From Apium graveolens (taxonomy: Eukaryota; Streptophyta; Magnoliopsida; Apiales; Apiaceae), in the NCBI RefSeq assembly GCF_009905375.1, contig NC_133655.1:169135141-169199140 (forward strand): a stretch of 64,000 nucleotides of DNA. Direction: 5' to 3'. Under the pieces are notes generated by a model. That model saw only the letters and a program-made list of their open reading frames with translations. It did not search any database and was not told the DNA's origin. Below are positions 12,026-23,170 of the stretch, in pieces (positions within the stretch are counted from its first letter, which is position 1; each line of letters opens with the position of its first letter). The position numbers were made by a program, and so were the translations under genes.

Positions 12026-13524
12026 TTCTGTAAGAAATTAAGTGAAAAGTTGTATGTAGGAAAGGTGTTTGATAAAATGCCTGTAAGAAATAGCTTTAGA
12101 GAATATTAGAGAGTGAGAGAGAATAAGAGAGATTAGAAAATAAGAATGGTTGGTAAAAGATTGTAAAATCTTTTAACTCTCTTATTTATACACTCCACGT
12201 GACAACGGCTTTTTTTTTAAAGCAGAACAGACTTTTTACACCTGGCAGCATGGAAACAGTCAAAACAGTAATGAGTGGACACGGTAAATGTGCAGTAATT
12301 ATTGCTCACATGCTTTTACCAAAATAGACACGCAACCCATTAACCAAATGATTATCACTGTTTTTATCTCACTTAATAATTTTCTGATAAAAATGACCGT
12401 TACAGTAAATACCAAAAATAATTCAAGTAATTAAATAATGCCACGTAAGCATCAGAGTTTCCATCAGGATTTGCATCAGAACTTGACTATTATCAGAATT
12501 TAATGGTCATCAGAACATGGCTTCTGTACTCAAAAAGTGAATGACTATTTATGTGATTCTTCACACAAATACTGACTGGTTTCTTCAGAGTTTAATCATC
12601 AGAACTTTCATCAGAACTTGTTCTCAGAATTTATGCAAATAATATTTAACTATTTATCTGAAATAACTTAATCACCACAGTAATTTTCATCATTCATATG
12701 GAGTGAGAGTGTGTGCATTTGCAAATGATCAGATAAAGATTAAAGTCTGATAAACTTCAGATATCTTAGAAATAAGGCATAACTAAGAAAAATGCTTAAA
12801 ATATGTCTTTAATTTTGAAGTCTACTATAGAATAAATTTATGCAAGAGTCCACCTCAACTGTTTGTGCTCATTTTATGCATCTTTTGAAATTCTTTTCAC
12901 AGTGGCTTCTCAGTGTAAATGAGTCACAACTGCTATCAGAATTTATGCTATTATCAGAATATTTCTCCAGTAATCAGAGAATGTGAAAAGTCACCAAGAA
13001 AAATTTATTTGCTTTTCTAATGCATATAACTTAATACCAGGAATGCACTCGGGTCTTCCCTTTCACATATTTACTCTAGATCTCAAAGGAGTACCTGACT
13101 TTAATTTTTCTTTTGTTTTCTTCAAATAAGTGAGGCTTATCAAACATGTAGTTCATCCTTAAGATTTACTGACATCGGAATTTGACAGATAAGAAGCAAT
13201 AATCTAGTTTGTGACTTAGTAATAAGATACACAAAGTAAATTTGACTAAGATCAAAATTAGAGTTTGCTTGTTTTATGGATTTCCACATAAATAACTAAT
13301 TCAAACATGGGATATATAGTTTGTTAAAGACTACTAAGTCAGCATCTAGCAAAGTAATCCTCATTGGATTGAATAGTCACAGAACATTCAAAACACTATT
13401 AGAGTATATAGAATCATATCAGATAACAATCAGTATTTAATATGATACAATTTAAGCACAGATTACATGGAGATAAGACAATCTGTAAACACTGATCATA
13501 AAGTCTGATGCATGAGAACAAAAA
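12026..13524 (-). other. Non-coding stretch between pol and extra ORF of S
   Basis: No open frame is recognisable. It is AT-rich and unusually dense in variants of TCAGAATTT/TCAGAACTT, most clearly 12452-12630 and again near 12935-12960. A poly-T run lies at 12209-12219. The promoter or splice signals that would express the downstream ORF should lie here, but none can be fixed by eye. Confidence 0.6.
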
Positions 13525-15483
13525 CTAAACAGATTTTGAGAAAGAACCTGAAACCATTCCAAGTTCATTTACTAGTCTTGTAAAAGTAGCTTCACATAGT
13601 GGTTTTGTGAAGATATCTGCTAGTTATTGATCTGTTGGAACAAAATGCAATTCCACTTTACCTTCCATCACATGTTCCCATATGAAATGGTACCTAATGC
13701 TGATGTGCTTTATCATTAAGTGTTGAACTGGATTACCTGTCATAGAAATAGCACTTTTATTATCACAGTAAATGGGTATTTTAGAAAATTATAACCCATA
13801 GTCCAGTAACTGATTCTTCATCCAAAGAATCTGTGCACAACAGCTTCCTGCAGTAATATATTCTACTTCTGCAGTTGATGTGGAAATTGATTTTTGTTTC
13901 TTGCTAAACCAAGAAACCAATCTGCCTCCAAGAAATTGGCAGCTTCCACTAGTGCTTCTCCTGTCTTTTTTGCATCCTGCAAAATCTGCATCTGAGTAAC
14001 CTATTAGCTTAAAATCTGATTCCCTAGGATACCACAATCCTAGATCAGTTATACCCTTGAGGTACTTGAAAATTCTTTTCACAAATATTAGATGAGGTTC
14101 TCTTGGATCAGCCTGAAATCTTGCACAAAGACAGGTAGCATACATGATATCAGGTCTAGTTGCAGTTAAATAGAGTAAAGAGCCAATCATACCTCTGTAG
14201 TTAGTAATATCTACTGATGCTCCAGTATCTTTATCTAACTTGGTGGTAGTGGCCATGGGAGTGGATGCAGTTGAACTGTCTTGCATTCCAAATTTCTTGA
14301 GTAAATTTCTGGTGTACTTGGATTGATTTATGAAAGTACCTTCTTCAGTTTGCTTGACTTGAAGTCCCCGAAAATAGCTAAGTTCTCCCATCATACTCAT
14401 TTGATATCTTGACTGCATTAGCTTTGAAAATCTTTCACAAAGTTTTGTATTTGTAGATCCAAAGATGATATCATCAACATATATATGTACCAAAAGTAAG
14501 TCCTTTCCATGGTTGAGGTAGAATAGAGTTTTATCAATTGTGCCTCTGGTAAATCCACCTTCCAGAAGAAATTGAGCTAAAGTCTCATACCATACTCTTG
14601 GAGCTTGCTTAAGGCCATAAAGTTCTTTGTCAAGCCTGTAGACATGATTTGGAAATTTTGGATCTACAAAGCCTGGAGGTTGTTCAACATATACCTATTC
14701 TTCCAATTCTCCATTGAGAAAAGAACTTTTCACATCCATTTTAAAGACTTTAAACTTCTTATGAGCAGCATAAGCCAAAAAGATTCTTATGGCTTCCAAT
14801 CTAACAACTGGAGCAAATGTTTCATCATAGTCAATACCCTCATGTTGAGAATAACCTTTAGCAACCAGCCTTACTTTGTTTCTTGTAATTATAACATCAC
14901 TGTCAGTTTTATTTCTGAACACCCATTTTGTACCAATAATGTATCTGTCATTTGATCTTGGCACTAGGGTCCAGACTTTATTTCTTTCAAATTCATTTAA
15001 CTCTTCCTGCATTGCTTGCACCCAATCAGCATCTTGAAGAGCTTCTTCCACTTTTTTTGGTTCAGTCTGAGATAGAAATGAATGATAGAGACATTCATTT
15101 GATGTTGTTGTTCTAGTTCTGACACCTGCTTCAGGATCTCCAATTATTAAGTCATATGTATATGATTTAGTCCACTTCCTTGCAAATGGAAGTTGATCTC
15201 TAGAACTGGATCCTCCCGCATGATCCATGCTGTCTCCATCAGCATTTTCTGATGTTCCCCCTGAAGTTATGCTCTCTGAAATTTCAGAATTTGAGTTGGA
15301 TCCTTCAGGAATTGAAGAATTAGAGTTTCCAAAATTATCAGAATTTGGCTCATCAGCACCTGATGAATCAAAACTTGAAGAGCCAGTGACATGTTCTGAT
15401 ACTTCTTGAGAGTTTTGAGATGTGGTATGATCATCAACTTGCTCCCCCTGAACAGGTGCATTTTCTTTAGGTGTAGTTACCAT
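13525..15483 (-). pseudogene. pol: Copia reverse transcriptase and RNase H (S)
   Basis: This part copies RNA into DNA and removes the RNA strand. From 15483 a low-complexity linker (Ser/Asn/Gly/Glu-rich, about 110 residues) precedes the RT, which starts with [19 protein letters not shown] boxes seen: [51 protein letters not shown] and catalytic YVDD (near 14475). RNase H shows GYSDADFAG, STAEVEYI and YCDNKSA and ends at 13525. The frame is kept throughout but broken by a TAG at 14695, a stop near 13788 and one near 13620. All three sit where relatives have a sense codon. Family Copia RNase H ends in exactly this way (LADIFTKPL). Confidence 0.9.
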
Positions 15484-15573
15484 AGTTTCAATGAAATCAG
15501 AATTTAACCCGTCAGAACTTACAGGATCAGGATTTAGGTCATCAAAATTTACATCTTCATTTTCAAATCTCAG

Positions 15574-16463
15574 CTAATCATGATCATTGAAATCTTCAAG
15601 TCCAATAATCTTTTTATCATCAAAAGATACATTGATAGATTCCATGACAACCCTTGATCTTAAATTGTAAACTCTAAAGGCTTTTATGGAAAGTGGATAT
15701 CCAACAAAAATTCCTTCATCAGCTTTTAGATCAAATTTTAACAGCTGTTCAGGATGAGTCTTAAGAACAAAACACTTGCATCCAAATACATGAAAATATT
15801 TCAGATTTGGCTTCTTTTTCTTCACCATCTCATATGGTGTTTTCCATGCTTGTTTATGAGTGTAGCATTCTGTGTAAAACAAGCAGTCTGTACAGCTTCA
15901 GTCCAAAAATAGGTTGGTAGCTTTGCTTCATCAAGCATAGTTCGTGCAGCTTTAATAAGAGTCATGTTCTTTCTTTCTACAACTCCATTCTGCTGTGGAG
16001 TTCCAGGTGCAGAAAATTCCTGCTTTATTCCATGCTCTTTGCAGAACTCTTCCATGATTGAATTCTTGAACTCAGTGTCATTATCACTTCTTATTATTTT
16101 AACAGAATCTTTGACCAACTTATCCAGCTGTCTGACATGATCAGTTAGAGTAGATGCGGTTTCATTCTTCTTGTGCAAGAAATACACCCAAGTGTATCGT
16201 GTGAACTCATCCACTATAACCATAGTATATTTATTCTTTGCAATGGACATGACTGGACCAAATAGATTAACCTGTAGTAAGTGATAAGGCTTAAGAATTG
16301 AGGATGCAGTTTTACTCTTGAATGAAGATTTTCTTTGTTTTGCCTTTTGACATGAGTCACAAAGACCATTAGGAGAAAATACTGATTTTGGCAGTCCTCT
16401 CACAAGATCTTTCTTTACTAGCTCATTTATGTAGTTGAAATTTAAATGAGAGAGTCTCTTGTG
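15574..16463 (-). pseudogene. pol: Copia integrase (S, first copy)
   Basis: Integrase inserts the DNA copy into the genome. The zinc-binding HHCC part lies at the start (HKRLSHLNF ... LCDSCQKAK). The core shows LLQVNLFGP, IIRSDNDTEF and NGVVERKN. The first catalytic Asp, normally in VDLFGP, is Asn here (codon at 16266-16268), so the DDE triad is incomplete. A frameshift around 15850 moves the C-terminal part (WKTPYEMVKKKKP, FGCKCFVL, FVGYPLSIKAFRVYN) into the frame at 15882-15574. The same segment recurs at 30407-31296. Confidence 0.9.
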
Positions 16464-16886
16464 TTAATTCCAGCTTTCTTCAATTGATGCTCTGCTTAAC
16501 AGACAGATTGCAGAACCATCAGAATTTGTTAAAAGTCTGGCTTCATATATGTTACCATGTTTGTAACCTTTCAGAACTACTTTGCTTGTAGAATTACTTA
16601 CAACTTCACAATATTCTTCAAAGAAATCCACATGATAACCTCTGTCACAGATTTGACTCACACTTAGCAGATTGTGTTTAAGTTCTGAGACAAGAGCTAC
16701 TGATTCAATTATGACATTCCCAAGATTGATATTGCCATATCCCAGGGTATTTCCTATGTTGCCATCTCCATAAGAAACTCCTGGGATAGCTTTCTCCATA
16801 AAGTCTGATAGCAGGGCTTTATTTCCAGTCATATATCCTGAACATCCACTGTCCAGAACTATGATGTTTTTCCTGTTGCCCTGCAA
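16464..16886 (-). pseudogene. pol: Copia protease and pre-integrase region (S, first copy)
   Basis: The aspartic protease that cuts the polyprotein is marked by IVLDSGCSGYMTG near residue 8; relatives read DSGCSRHMTG, so two positions next to the active site have changed. The pre-integrase linker with ELKHNLLSVSQICD follows. The ORF ends in a TAA just before HKRLSHLNF, in the same frame as the integrase. Two stops separate it from the end of Gag at 16899. Confidence 0.88.
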
Positions 16887-16898
16887 TCACAAAGACCA

Positions 16899-17390
16899 TT
16901 ATTGGTTAGTTTTAAGGACCCAGACTTTCTTGGATCCTTTGGCCTTTTTAAGTTTTTTAGCATTTGCAGCGGATTTTGTTTCAGAGTTTACGCTAACATG
17001 CTTTTTATCAGACTTTATATCAGACTTTGCATCAGAATTTACACTAAAAGGAATTACACTAACTTTCTTTAAAGAAGGTTTTATTTGATAATAATCATAG
17101 TACAAACTATGATATCCCTTACTAGTATAAATAGAATTCCATAAACTACCACAATAAAAACAAGGATTTTGTGGTTTAAACCTAACAGACTGACTCTTAA
17201 CTCCTGATCTAGGAGGTAAATAGTTTATATCTTTATTTTTCCTGCAAAAAGAAGCAAGATGGTTAGAGTTTCCACAGTTATAGCATTTCTTTCCAGGAGC
17301 ATTAGGAACAGGCATATAATTATTGCTTTTATTCACACCTTCCTTTCCATTCCTATTTTTCCTAGCTTCCTTGACCTTATTGAAAGTGTT
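16899..17390 (-). pseudogene. gag: Sirevirus Gag C-terminal part (S, first copy)
   Basis: The open frame begins in the basic stretch NKVKEARKNRNGKEG and has one good CCHC knuckle, CYNCGNSNHLASFC. A second, CFYCGSLWNSIYTS, has lost its His and last Cys. A Lys/Ser-rich tail with repeated SDAKSDIKSDKK follows, ending KVWVLKTNQ. The upstream Gag half is at 35261-37129. The two halves were parted by the C1-type LTR that starts at 17391 on the other strand. Confidence 0.85.
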
Positions 17391-18941
17391 TGTCCTAAAT
17401 CCAATCATGTATGATGAGTTAGGAAGAACTTTCTTGTATTCCTATTTGATTTCATTGAAATTAATAAAAGACTTGTTTTGGTTTTATTATGGGCTTTATC
17501 TATTTAAAGTGTTTTAAATAAGATGCTCCATAGTTTAGAGTAAAGCTTCTAGAATTATAATGAGATTATAATAGTGAGATCTAGAAGATGATAACTCTAG
17601 ACTTAAACAGTTCCTGATCATAGGATAACTAGTCGGATGTTAGTGGATCCGCAAAGATTGGTACATACTATGCTTGCTCCCTTCAGGAGGATGTCTATTC
17701 TTATAGGCATTTGTGTGGTGACACTATAGCTAGTATGTAGGTGTTTATTAGGGAATAAGTTCACTGAACATGACTCGATAAGTTGAACAACTAATGGAGA
17801 TTACTCACGTGTCAATAGTTATTCACTGAGTGATAGTTGTACAAGTGTCCTTAGACTTGAGATCGTTAAAGTTATCTTGTATATAATGAATTATGCTTTG
17901 GTTTAGTCCTTAGTCTCAAGGACATCCATTAGGTCTATCCTGGGCATAGGGATTTGTGTATAGAGATAGTTAACATCAATAGAGGATCTACCCCTTCCGG
18001 TATAGGAAGAGAATATCCTATGTTATTCTTAGTATGCGAATTCTGGAATCTCAGGCCAGAGTGTATGAAATTAGAAAGGAGTTTCTAATTTGCATTAATA
18101 TGAACTTTGTATTATGAATAAGAAATCATATGATTAAATTTGATAGGCCTGACACGAGATCCATGCCTTGTATTTGATCGGGATATTATAAGGGTAGAAG
18201 GAATTCATTGTACGGTAACTAGTCACTGACAGGTTCTTGGTATTCTAAGCAGTGAATTCATATTATCCGGATAGTCACGATATGTTGAGAAGCATCACTC
18301 ACAATGTACAATAAATATAATTAATCAGTTAATTATATTTAGTGAATTTTAGTATTCATGTAAATAATTAATAAAAGTTTATTATTATTTATTTCTACTA
18401 CCGGCATAATATTGAACCTACAGGGTCACAACATAAAAGAATATTTTTTTGATGAAATAATGAGAGAGAGAATTATTTTATAAATAGTTTAGAAAAAGAA
18501 ATAATAATTAAAATAGTTTTAATTATTATTAAAGCATTTTATAAAGATAAAATGTGGGGCTAATATATATATATAGATATATTATAAAAACCTTAGGAGA
18601 GCCTTATAAATAGAAAGAGATGGCTCATTCTAAAGGCACACTTGTTTTTGTGAAAAACCTAAGAAGAAGCTAGCCTCCATCTTCTTCCTCTCTCTCTCTC
18701 TCCCCCAAAACTCCATTTTTATAAAATTTTGGTTTTATAAAAAGCTTCATCGAAGAGGATTATTCTTGGTGGATACTAGTAGAGTGCTTCACACACTGAG
18801 AAGCAACTGCTAGCAACCATTTTATAAAGCTTCGATTTTTAAGGTATGGTTACGATTCCTCCGCTCCTTTTGATTTATACGTTTTTCTATATGTGCGATA
18901 CATGGTTTTTACGGAATAATTGTTATATCACGCTTCTGTTC
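17391..18941 (+). mobile_element. Solo LTR of the C1 family, first copy (right end displaced)
   Basis: It starts TGTCCTAAATCCAATCATG and follows the C1 3' LTR (4033-5693) to near its end, where the Athila element enters at 18942. The last ~17 bp of this LTR are found only after the second copy, at 35244-35260. No Copia internal region is attached, so it is a solo LTR inserted in the Gag of S. It contains a CT-rich run (18683-18705) and a TATA box. Confidence 0.85.
18605..18612 (+). promoter_or_regulatory. TATA box of C1-family solo LTR (copy 1)
   Basis: TATAAATA in GCCT-TATAAATA-GAAAG, at the same relative place as in the 4022-5693 LTR. The second copy has it at 33439-33446. Confidence 0.55.
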
Positions 18942-20404
18942 TGTTAGGGCGAAATCACGCACTAATATTCACGCAAGTATACGCGTTCGCAAGTAATATA
19001 GAATACTTTCTAGTTCGTTCCCTCAGAGACTCAGACTAAGTTATTGTCTAATTAAACTCACTCACCAATGTATGATTACTTCTCAATGTTAAGATAATAA
19101 CACTTAAAATTGTTGATTAAATATTAATTATAATTAACTACTTAATTAACCACTTAACTAACACTTCAATTTATCAATAATAAAACACTCATGAGATCAC
19201 AACTTCATTATTAATTCCTTCTATAGCCATTGTTATTACCTTTAGCATGTGACAGTGATGACATTAATCGAATAACACTAAACTGATAAAAGCCAACTTT
19301 CATTGTACTAATACCATTCTACCAAGCATCCATAATTAAGATAGAAGTTGAATAGTCATCAATCATGTTGAGTTCCTATATGTCTACAGAAATTGACAAC
19401 ACAACGATTTAAGCACAAGTTATCCCTTTTGATTACATAGGGCAAATAAAACTGTTAGAATTACCCACTAATCATGCACAACGTACATGAACCTATGCTA
19501 GCATGGCAAGTTCTAAATCTCAAGATCCACCGTCGCTTCACAAGAGATTAACACCCTATCTTATATGTTCGCGACGCACATAAGACGAATACGCACAACC
19601 AATACTAGATATCATGCAATCATCACACACTAAAGTATTAAACAATTAACTAAAGAATTCCATAATAAATCCGTTGCAACCCCATGATCACGATTAGCCC
19701 ATAATAGAACTTATCGCCATCATGGGTTCATATGAAATCATGATAAACAACACAAGAAAATAATAACTAAACTAATTATATTAAAACAGAGTACGTCACA
19801 AGAGTAAATAAGTCAAAGCAAGAAAACTAGCATCCAACGTTACAACGAAACAAGAATCACAAGAAAATATGCTTCCTCTTCGTTACAGTGTGCTAAATCG
19901 GTCTTCTTCCTTATCTCCTTCGCTTCTTGCGCAAAACACAATCTAAAACATAATCTCCTTCCTATTCTCTATGAAAACGTCTCAAATCTACTTATATAAT
20001 AGTCCCATAAAACTCAGATTACATAGAAGTTGGAAGCCAAACAGAAGTAGAAGTCTAAAATAATTCAGCTTTTTCCCCGACCCTGCGCGGCCGCTCAGCA
20101 TTTCTGCGCGGGCGCGCAAGGCTGCTGCGCGGCCGCTCAGCATTGCTGCGCGGGCGTGCAGGACCCTACTGGAAAAATTCCAGGTTTGCTCCGTTTCTTC
20201 GCCGTAATCTGCCCGTTCTTTTCCTCTCGCAATGGTGAACACATGCCAAGGCTTATTCTTGATGATTCCTCCTCCGAAATGCAACTAATACCCTGAAATG
20301 CATAAACACTAGAAAAACGCATCAAATACACAAAATACTTGATTTCAAGACACCAATTTAAGCCATTTTAAGACGTTCTAAGTGGTATAAAATGCCACTT
20401 ATCA
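18942..20404 (-). repeat. 3' LTR of A
   Basis: 1463 bp, + strand ends TGTTAGGGCG and CCACTTATCA. Near-identical copies are at 28679-29829 (partial) and 33776-35238. A TATA-like TATATAAG (- strand, 19991-19998) lies 3' of the GC-rich block in the direction of transcription. The 98-codon ORF in it (20284-19988) is a by-product of the GC-rich repeat. Confidence 0.92.
20084..20160. repeat. Two GC-rich 35-bp repeats in the Athila LTR
   Basis: Two units, 20084-20118 and 20126-20160, each start TGCGCGGCCGCTCAGCATT and end in a GCGCGGGCG-rich half. They stand out in an otherwise AT-rich LTR and can fold back on themselves. A third unit lies outside the LTR at 22977-23011. The duplication breakpoint at 29829 falls at the start of the same block. 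Confidence 0.85.
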
Positions 20405-20420
20405 CACCCCCAAACTTAAA
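20405..20420 (-). promoter_or_regulatory. Polypurine tract of A
   Basis: On the minus strand TTTAAGTTTGGGGGTG abuts the 3' LTR, the classic form of the Athila/Tat plus-strand primer. Confidence 0.88.
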
Positions 20421-21541
20421 TCGATGCTTGTCCTCAAGCGTCACAGACTCAAAACAAATAAAAATATGCATGAATGCAATCTATATGAAAATGCAACGAT
20501 ACCCCTTACTACAATTAACCAACCAAATTGTCACGTCTCAACGAATGCAGTTAGACACTAAAGATCAATAAACTCATGCAAACGGACATACAGCCAGAAA
20601 CGTGGTATGTGCAAATGCTTAACAGATATGCTTCGGAACTAGACCAATTACTATGACTAGACTATCCTCAAGGCAATCCTACGATTATACAAAGAATAAA
20701 AATTCTAGGCACAAAGTGATATACAACACTACAAGAACTCTGGAGCTTACTACGGAATCGTGCTTTTTATTTACAACACAAATGCTTATTTGACCGTGCA
20801 ATGAGTGAGGTCCACAAAAGACTTATACAATGGTATCTATGTAACGAGCGTTAGGTTAGCGGATCCTAGACTCTAAAAGCCTTAGGTCACTAGGCACAAA
20901 GTCCCCTAAGAACTTAATAACTCGAATACCAAAGAGCCCACTCTTGATCAATTATGCAATTTTTTTTTTTTCTGAACAAATGCGTTTCGCTCCATCTTGC
21001 TCAACCCTAGACTACTCGCATAACATGCGAGCCGGCTACTAGCCATTTGACGCCTAGCCACAACTAGCAACAAATTCCATTTTTACTCCATTTTTTTTCT
21101 TTTTCATGCCTTTACCACTAAGAACCTATTATCAAATTCTAAGCATAATAAATAGATTATTCTCGAAAATAATCAGATCATAACAACAATCTAGCCCTTA
21201 AGCATTCTCTAAGACTTAGTGAAAATACAAGTGCTTCTAGCATGCATATCAACCTACACAACTTAATATCACTTTAATGCTATCACTACACTCGTATCAA
21301 TATCACAATTCAGTCGATAAATCATTGCAAAAGGGATCATGGTATATGCATGAGCTATATGATATGACAAACAAATAAAGCTATAAAAAAAACTATATGG
21401 CAAAAATTATGCAACTATATGAACTAACTATCATGAATATGCAGCTATATGACACACACAAAATATTCCTTAACTACCACCCCCAAACTTAAAATCTTCA
21501 CTGTCCCCAGTGAAGGTAGTAGAAAGGAACACAGGGTATAC
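20421..21541 (-). other. 3' untranslated region of A
   Basis: This AT-rich stretch between ORF3 and the polypurine tract has no credible frame. It holds a run of T at 20950-20961 (+ strand). A second TTTAAGTTTGGGGGTGG-like purine tract lies at 21479-21495, close to the end of ORF3, and could be an extra plus-strand priming site. Confidence 0.6.
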
Positions 21542-22714
21542 CTACTCGGAGTCATCATCATCATCACCCTCAGTGGGTGGAGTATCAGGCGGCGGGTATG
21601 CAGAGTCCTCACCAAAAACTGGCCACTGGATATCAGCTCCAAGGCCTCGAAAAGCAGTCCCTAACGCAAGGGTGAGCTCCTGAGCAAACCTGCTCTGCGT
21701 CTCATATATGGCATCCATCCGCCGTGAAAGCCTCCTATACTGGGCATCACCCATCCCAGCACCCTCCTGAGCTCTCGAAAAACCAGCCTCATCACGCCCT
21801 GGCCTAGCCATAGTAGCACCTCGTGCTGGACGTCCTCCTGGAAGACGATAACCCAGCCCATGCTCATCAGGCTCACCACCGGTCCACTCCTGCATCCCAT
21901 TCAGAGTGCCAGAATCTATCGGAGCTGCTGGCAACTGCAACTGCTCATGAGCCGGCCAGTTCACTCCTACTGCTCGGCATAGCTTCGTAACCGTGGATGC
22001 ATAAGGGATGTTCATATGCTTTGCTCCCCTCAAAAACTTCAGAATTCCTTGGTAGATAAACTCACCAAGGTCCACATAGTATTCCTCATTCAGAATTCCC
22101 CACAACAGCTGTGCTCTCTCAACTGTGACCTCGTGTGCATGTGAAGAAGGCAAAATATTAGCACATATAAATGCATTCCATGCACGGGCATACCTGTTCA
22201 TGGCGATCGCCGGAAAGTGACGATACTCATTATTGGCTGGACTGCGGTTCCAAACTGTGCCCGATCGACAGAGAGTCGCACAAATCAAATCCAAGTCAAA
22301 ATCCTCAGCAGTCTTTTCATTCCAGTTCTCCTCCTCGGGCTTCCTCTCTCGCTGTCCAATCACACGGCGAATCGCCGCAGGATGATAATCAACCGTCAGC
22401 CCACGGACTACAGAAAACCCATTCTTTTCAGCCTTCGCGTTCGCGTAGAACTCGCGAACAACGCTCATTGGTACTGCTTCGGGTGACTCACAAAAAGCTA
22501 TCCACCCCTTCTCTGCAATCATGGGCAACAACTCACCATCCCTCCCTGATGGTAAAAACCCCCTCTCCTTTAGAATCGGTTTCCCCAACAGCCTAGTGTA
22601 CTCCTCCTCCGCAGCTCTGTCAGTTAACCGAGGCCTTGCAGCAGTACCCCTAGATGAATCAGCAGTAGGAACTGTGCTGCTGCTGTCAATAGTGCGTGCT
22701 CTCTTGGGTGCCAT
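21542..22714 (-). CDS. Athila ORF3, putative plant transposon protein
   Basis: Intact ORF of 390 codons starting MAPKRARTIDSSSTV, after pol and on the same strand. The central part (about residues 60-260; GFLPSGRDGELLPMIAEKGW, FPAIAMNRYARAWNAFICAN, LLWGILNEEYYVDLGEFIYQ) has the look of the plant transposon protein domain found in Athila ORF3. The C-terminal third is Gly/Pro-rich, has a possible short helix (RRLSRRMDAIYETQSRFAQE) and ends in an acidic run. ORF3 is historically called env-like, but no signal peptide or convincing membrane span is visible, so its role is open. It is free of stops although pol has several. It was probably expressed from a spliced or subgenomic RNA. Confidence 0.8.
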   Translation of the reverse strand: MAPKRARTIDSSSTVPTADSSRGTAARPRLTDRAAEEEYTRLLGKPILKERGFLPSGRDGELLPMIAEKGWIAFCESPEAVPMSVVREFYANAKAEKNGFSVVRGLTVDYHPAAIRRVIGQRERKPEEENWNEKTAEDFDLDLICATLCRSGTVWNRSPANNEYRHFPAIAMNRYARAWNAFICANILPSSHAHEVTVERAQLLWGILNEEYYVDLGEFIYQGILKFLRGAKHMNIPYASTVTKLCRAVGVNWPAHEQLQLPAAPIDSGTLNGMQEWTGGEPDEHGLGYRLPGGRPARGATMARPGRDEAGFSRAQEGAGMGDAQYRRLSRRMDAIYETQSRFAQELTLALGTAFRGLGADIQWPVFGEDSAYPPPDTPPTEGDDDDDSE

Positions 22715-23170
22715 CGATTTGTGAATAAAAGTGTGTAAGAACTGATTTTTGATGTTTATAAGAGGGTTTAAGTGTAGGAAGTTTGTGGGAGATATGTGGG
22801 ATAGGTGTATGTATATATAGGGTGTGGAGTAGGTTAAATTAGATTAGGAGTGGGGTTGAGGGATAAAATCATGGGGTAATGGGAAAAGAATTCGTGGGTT
22901 TATGGGCTGTGATGGGTTTTTGTGTTTTTGTTTTTTTTTTCTCTGAACTGTAAAAAATTTTCTGGAACTCGACCCCTGCGCGGCCGCTCAGCATTTCTGC
23001 GCGGGCGCGCAGAGGGTCTCTGGAAAAAAAAAATTTCAGCCCCTTTTTTCTGATTTTTTTGTGTTTTTGGATAGGTTATTAACTTCTAAGGGTTCCTGTA
23101 ACAACAATTCATGGGTTGCCTCCCACGCAGCGCTTCTTTTTCGTCATTAGCTTGACGTTCCGTACCTTTC
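22715..23170 (-). other. Spacer between Athila pol and ORF3, with GC-rich repeat
   Basis: 456 bp without a credible frame. The GC-rich unit at 22977-23011 matches the first 20084-20118 unit of the LTR base for base as far as I can compare. T-rich runs surround it. A splice acceptor or promoter for ORF3 would be expected here. Confidence 0.65.

Noticed and set aside
19988..20284. 98-codon ORF with an Ala/Arg-rich repeat in the Athila LTR
   Set aside because: It is generated by the GC-rich repeat units and overlaps the TATA-like promoter region of the LTR.
21542..22714. Reading Athila ORF3 as a true envelope protein
   Set aside because: No signal peptide, transmembrane span or cleavage site is visible; the domain resembles the plant transposon protein family instead.
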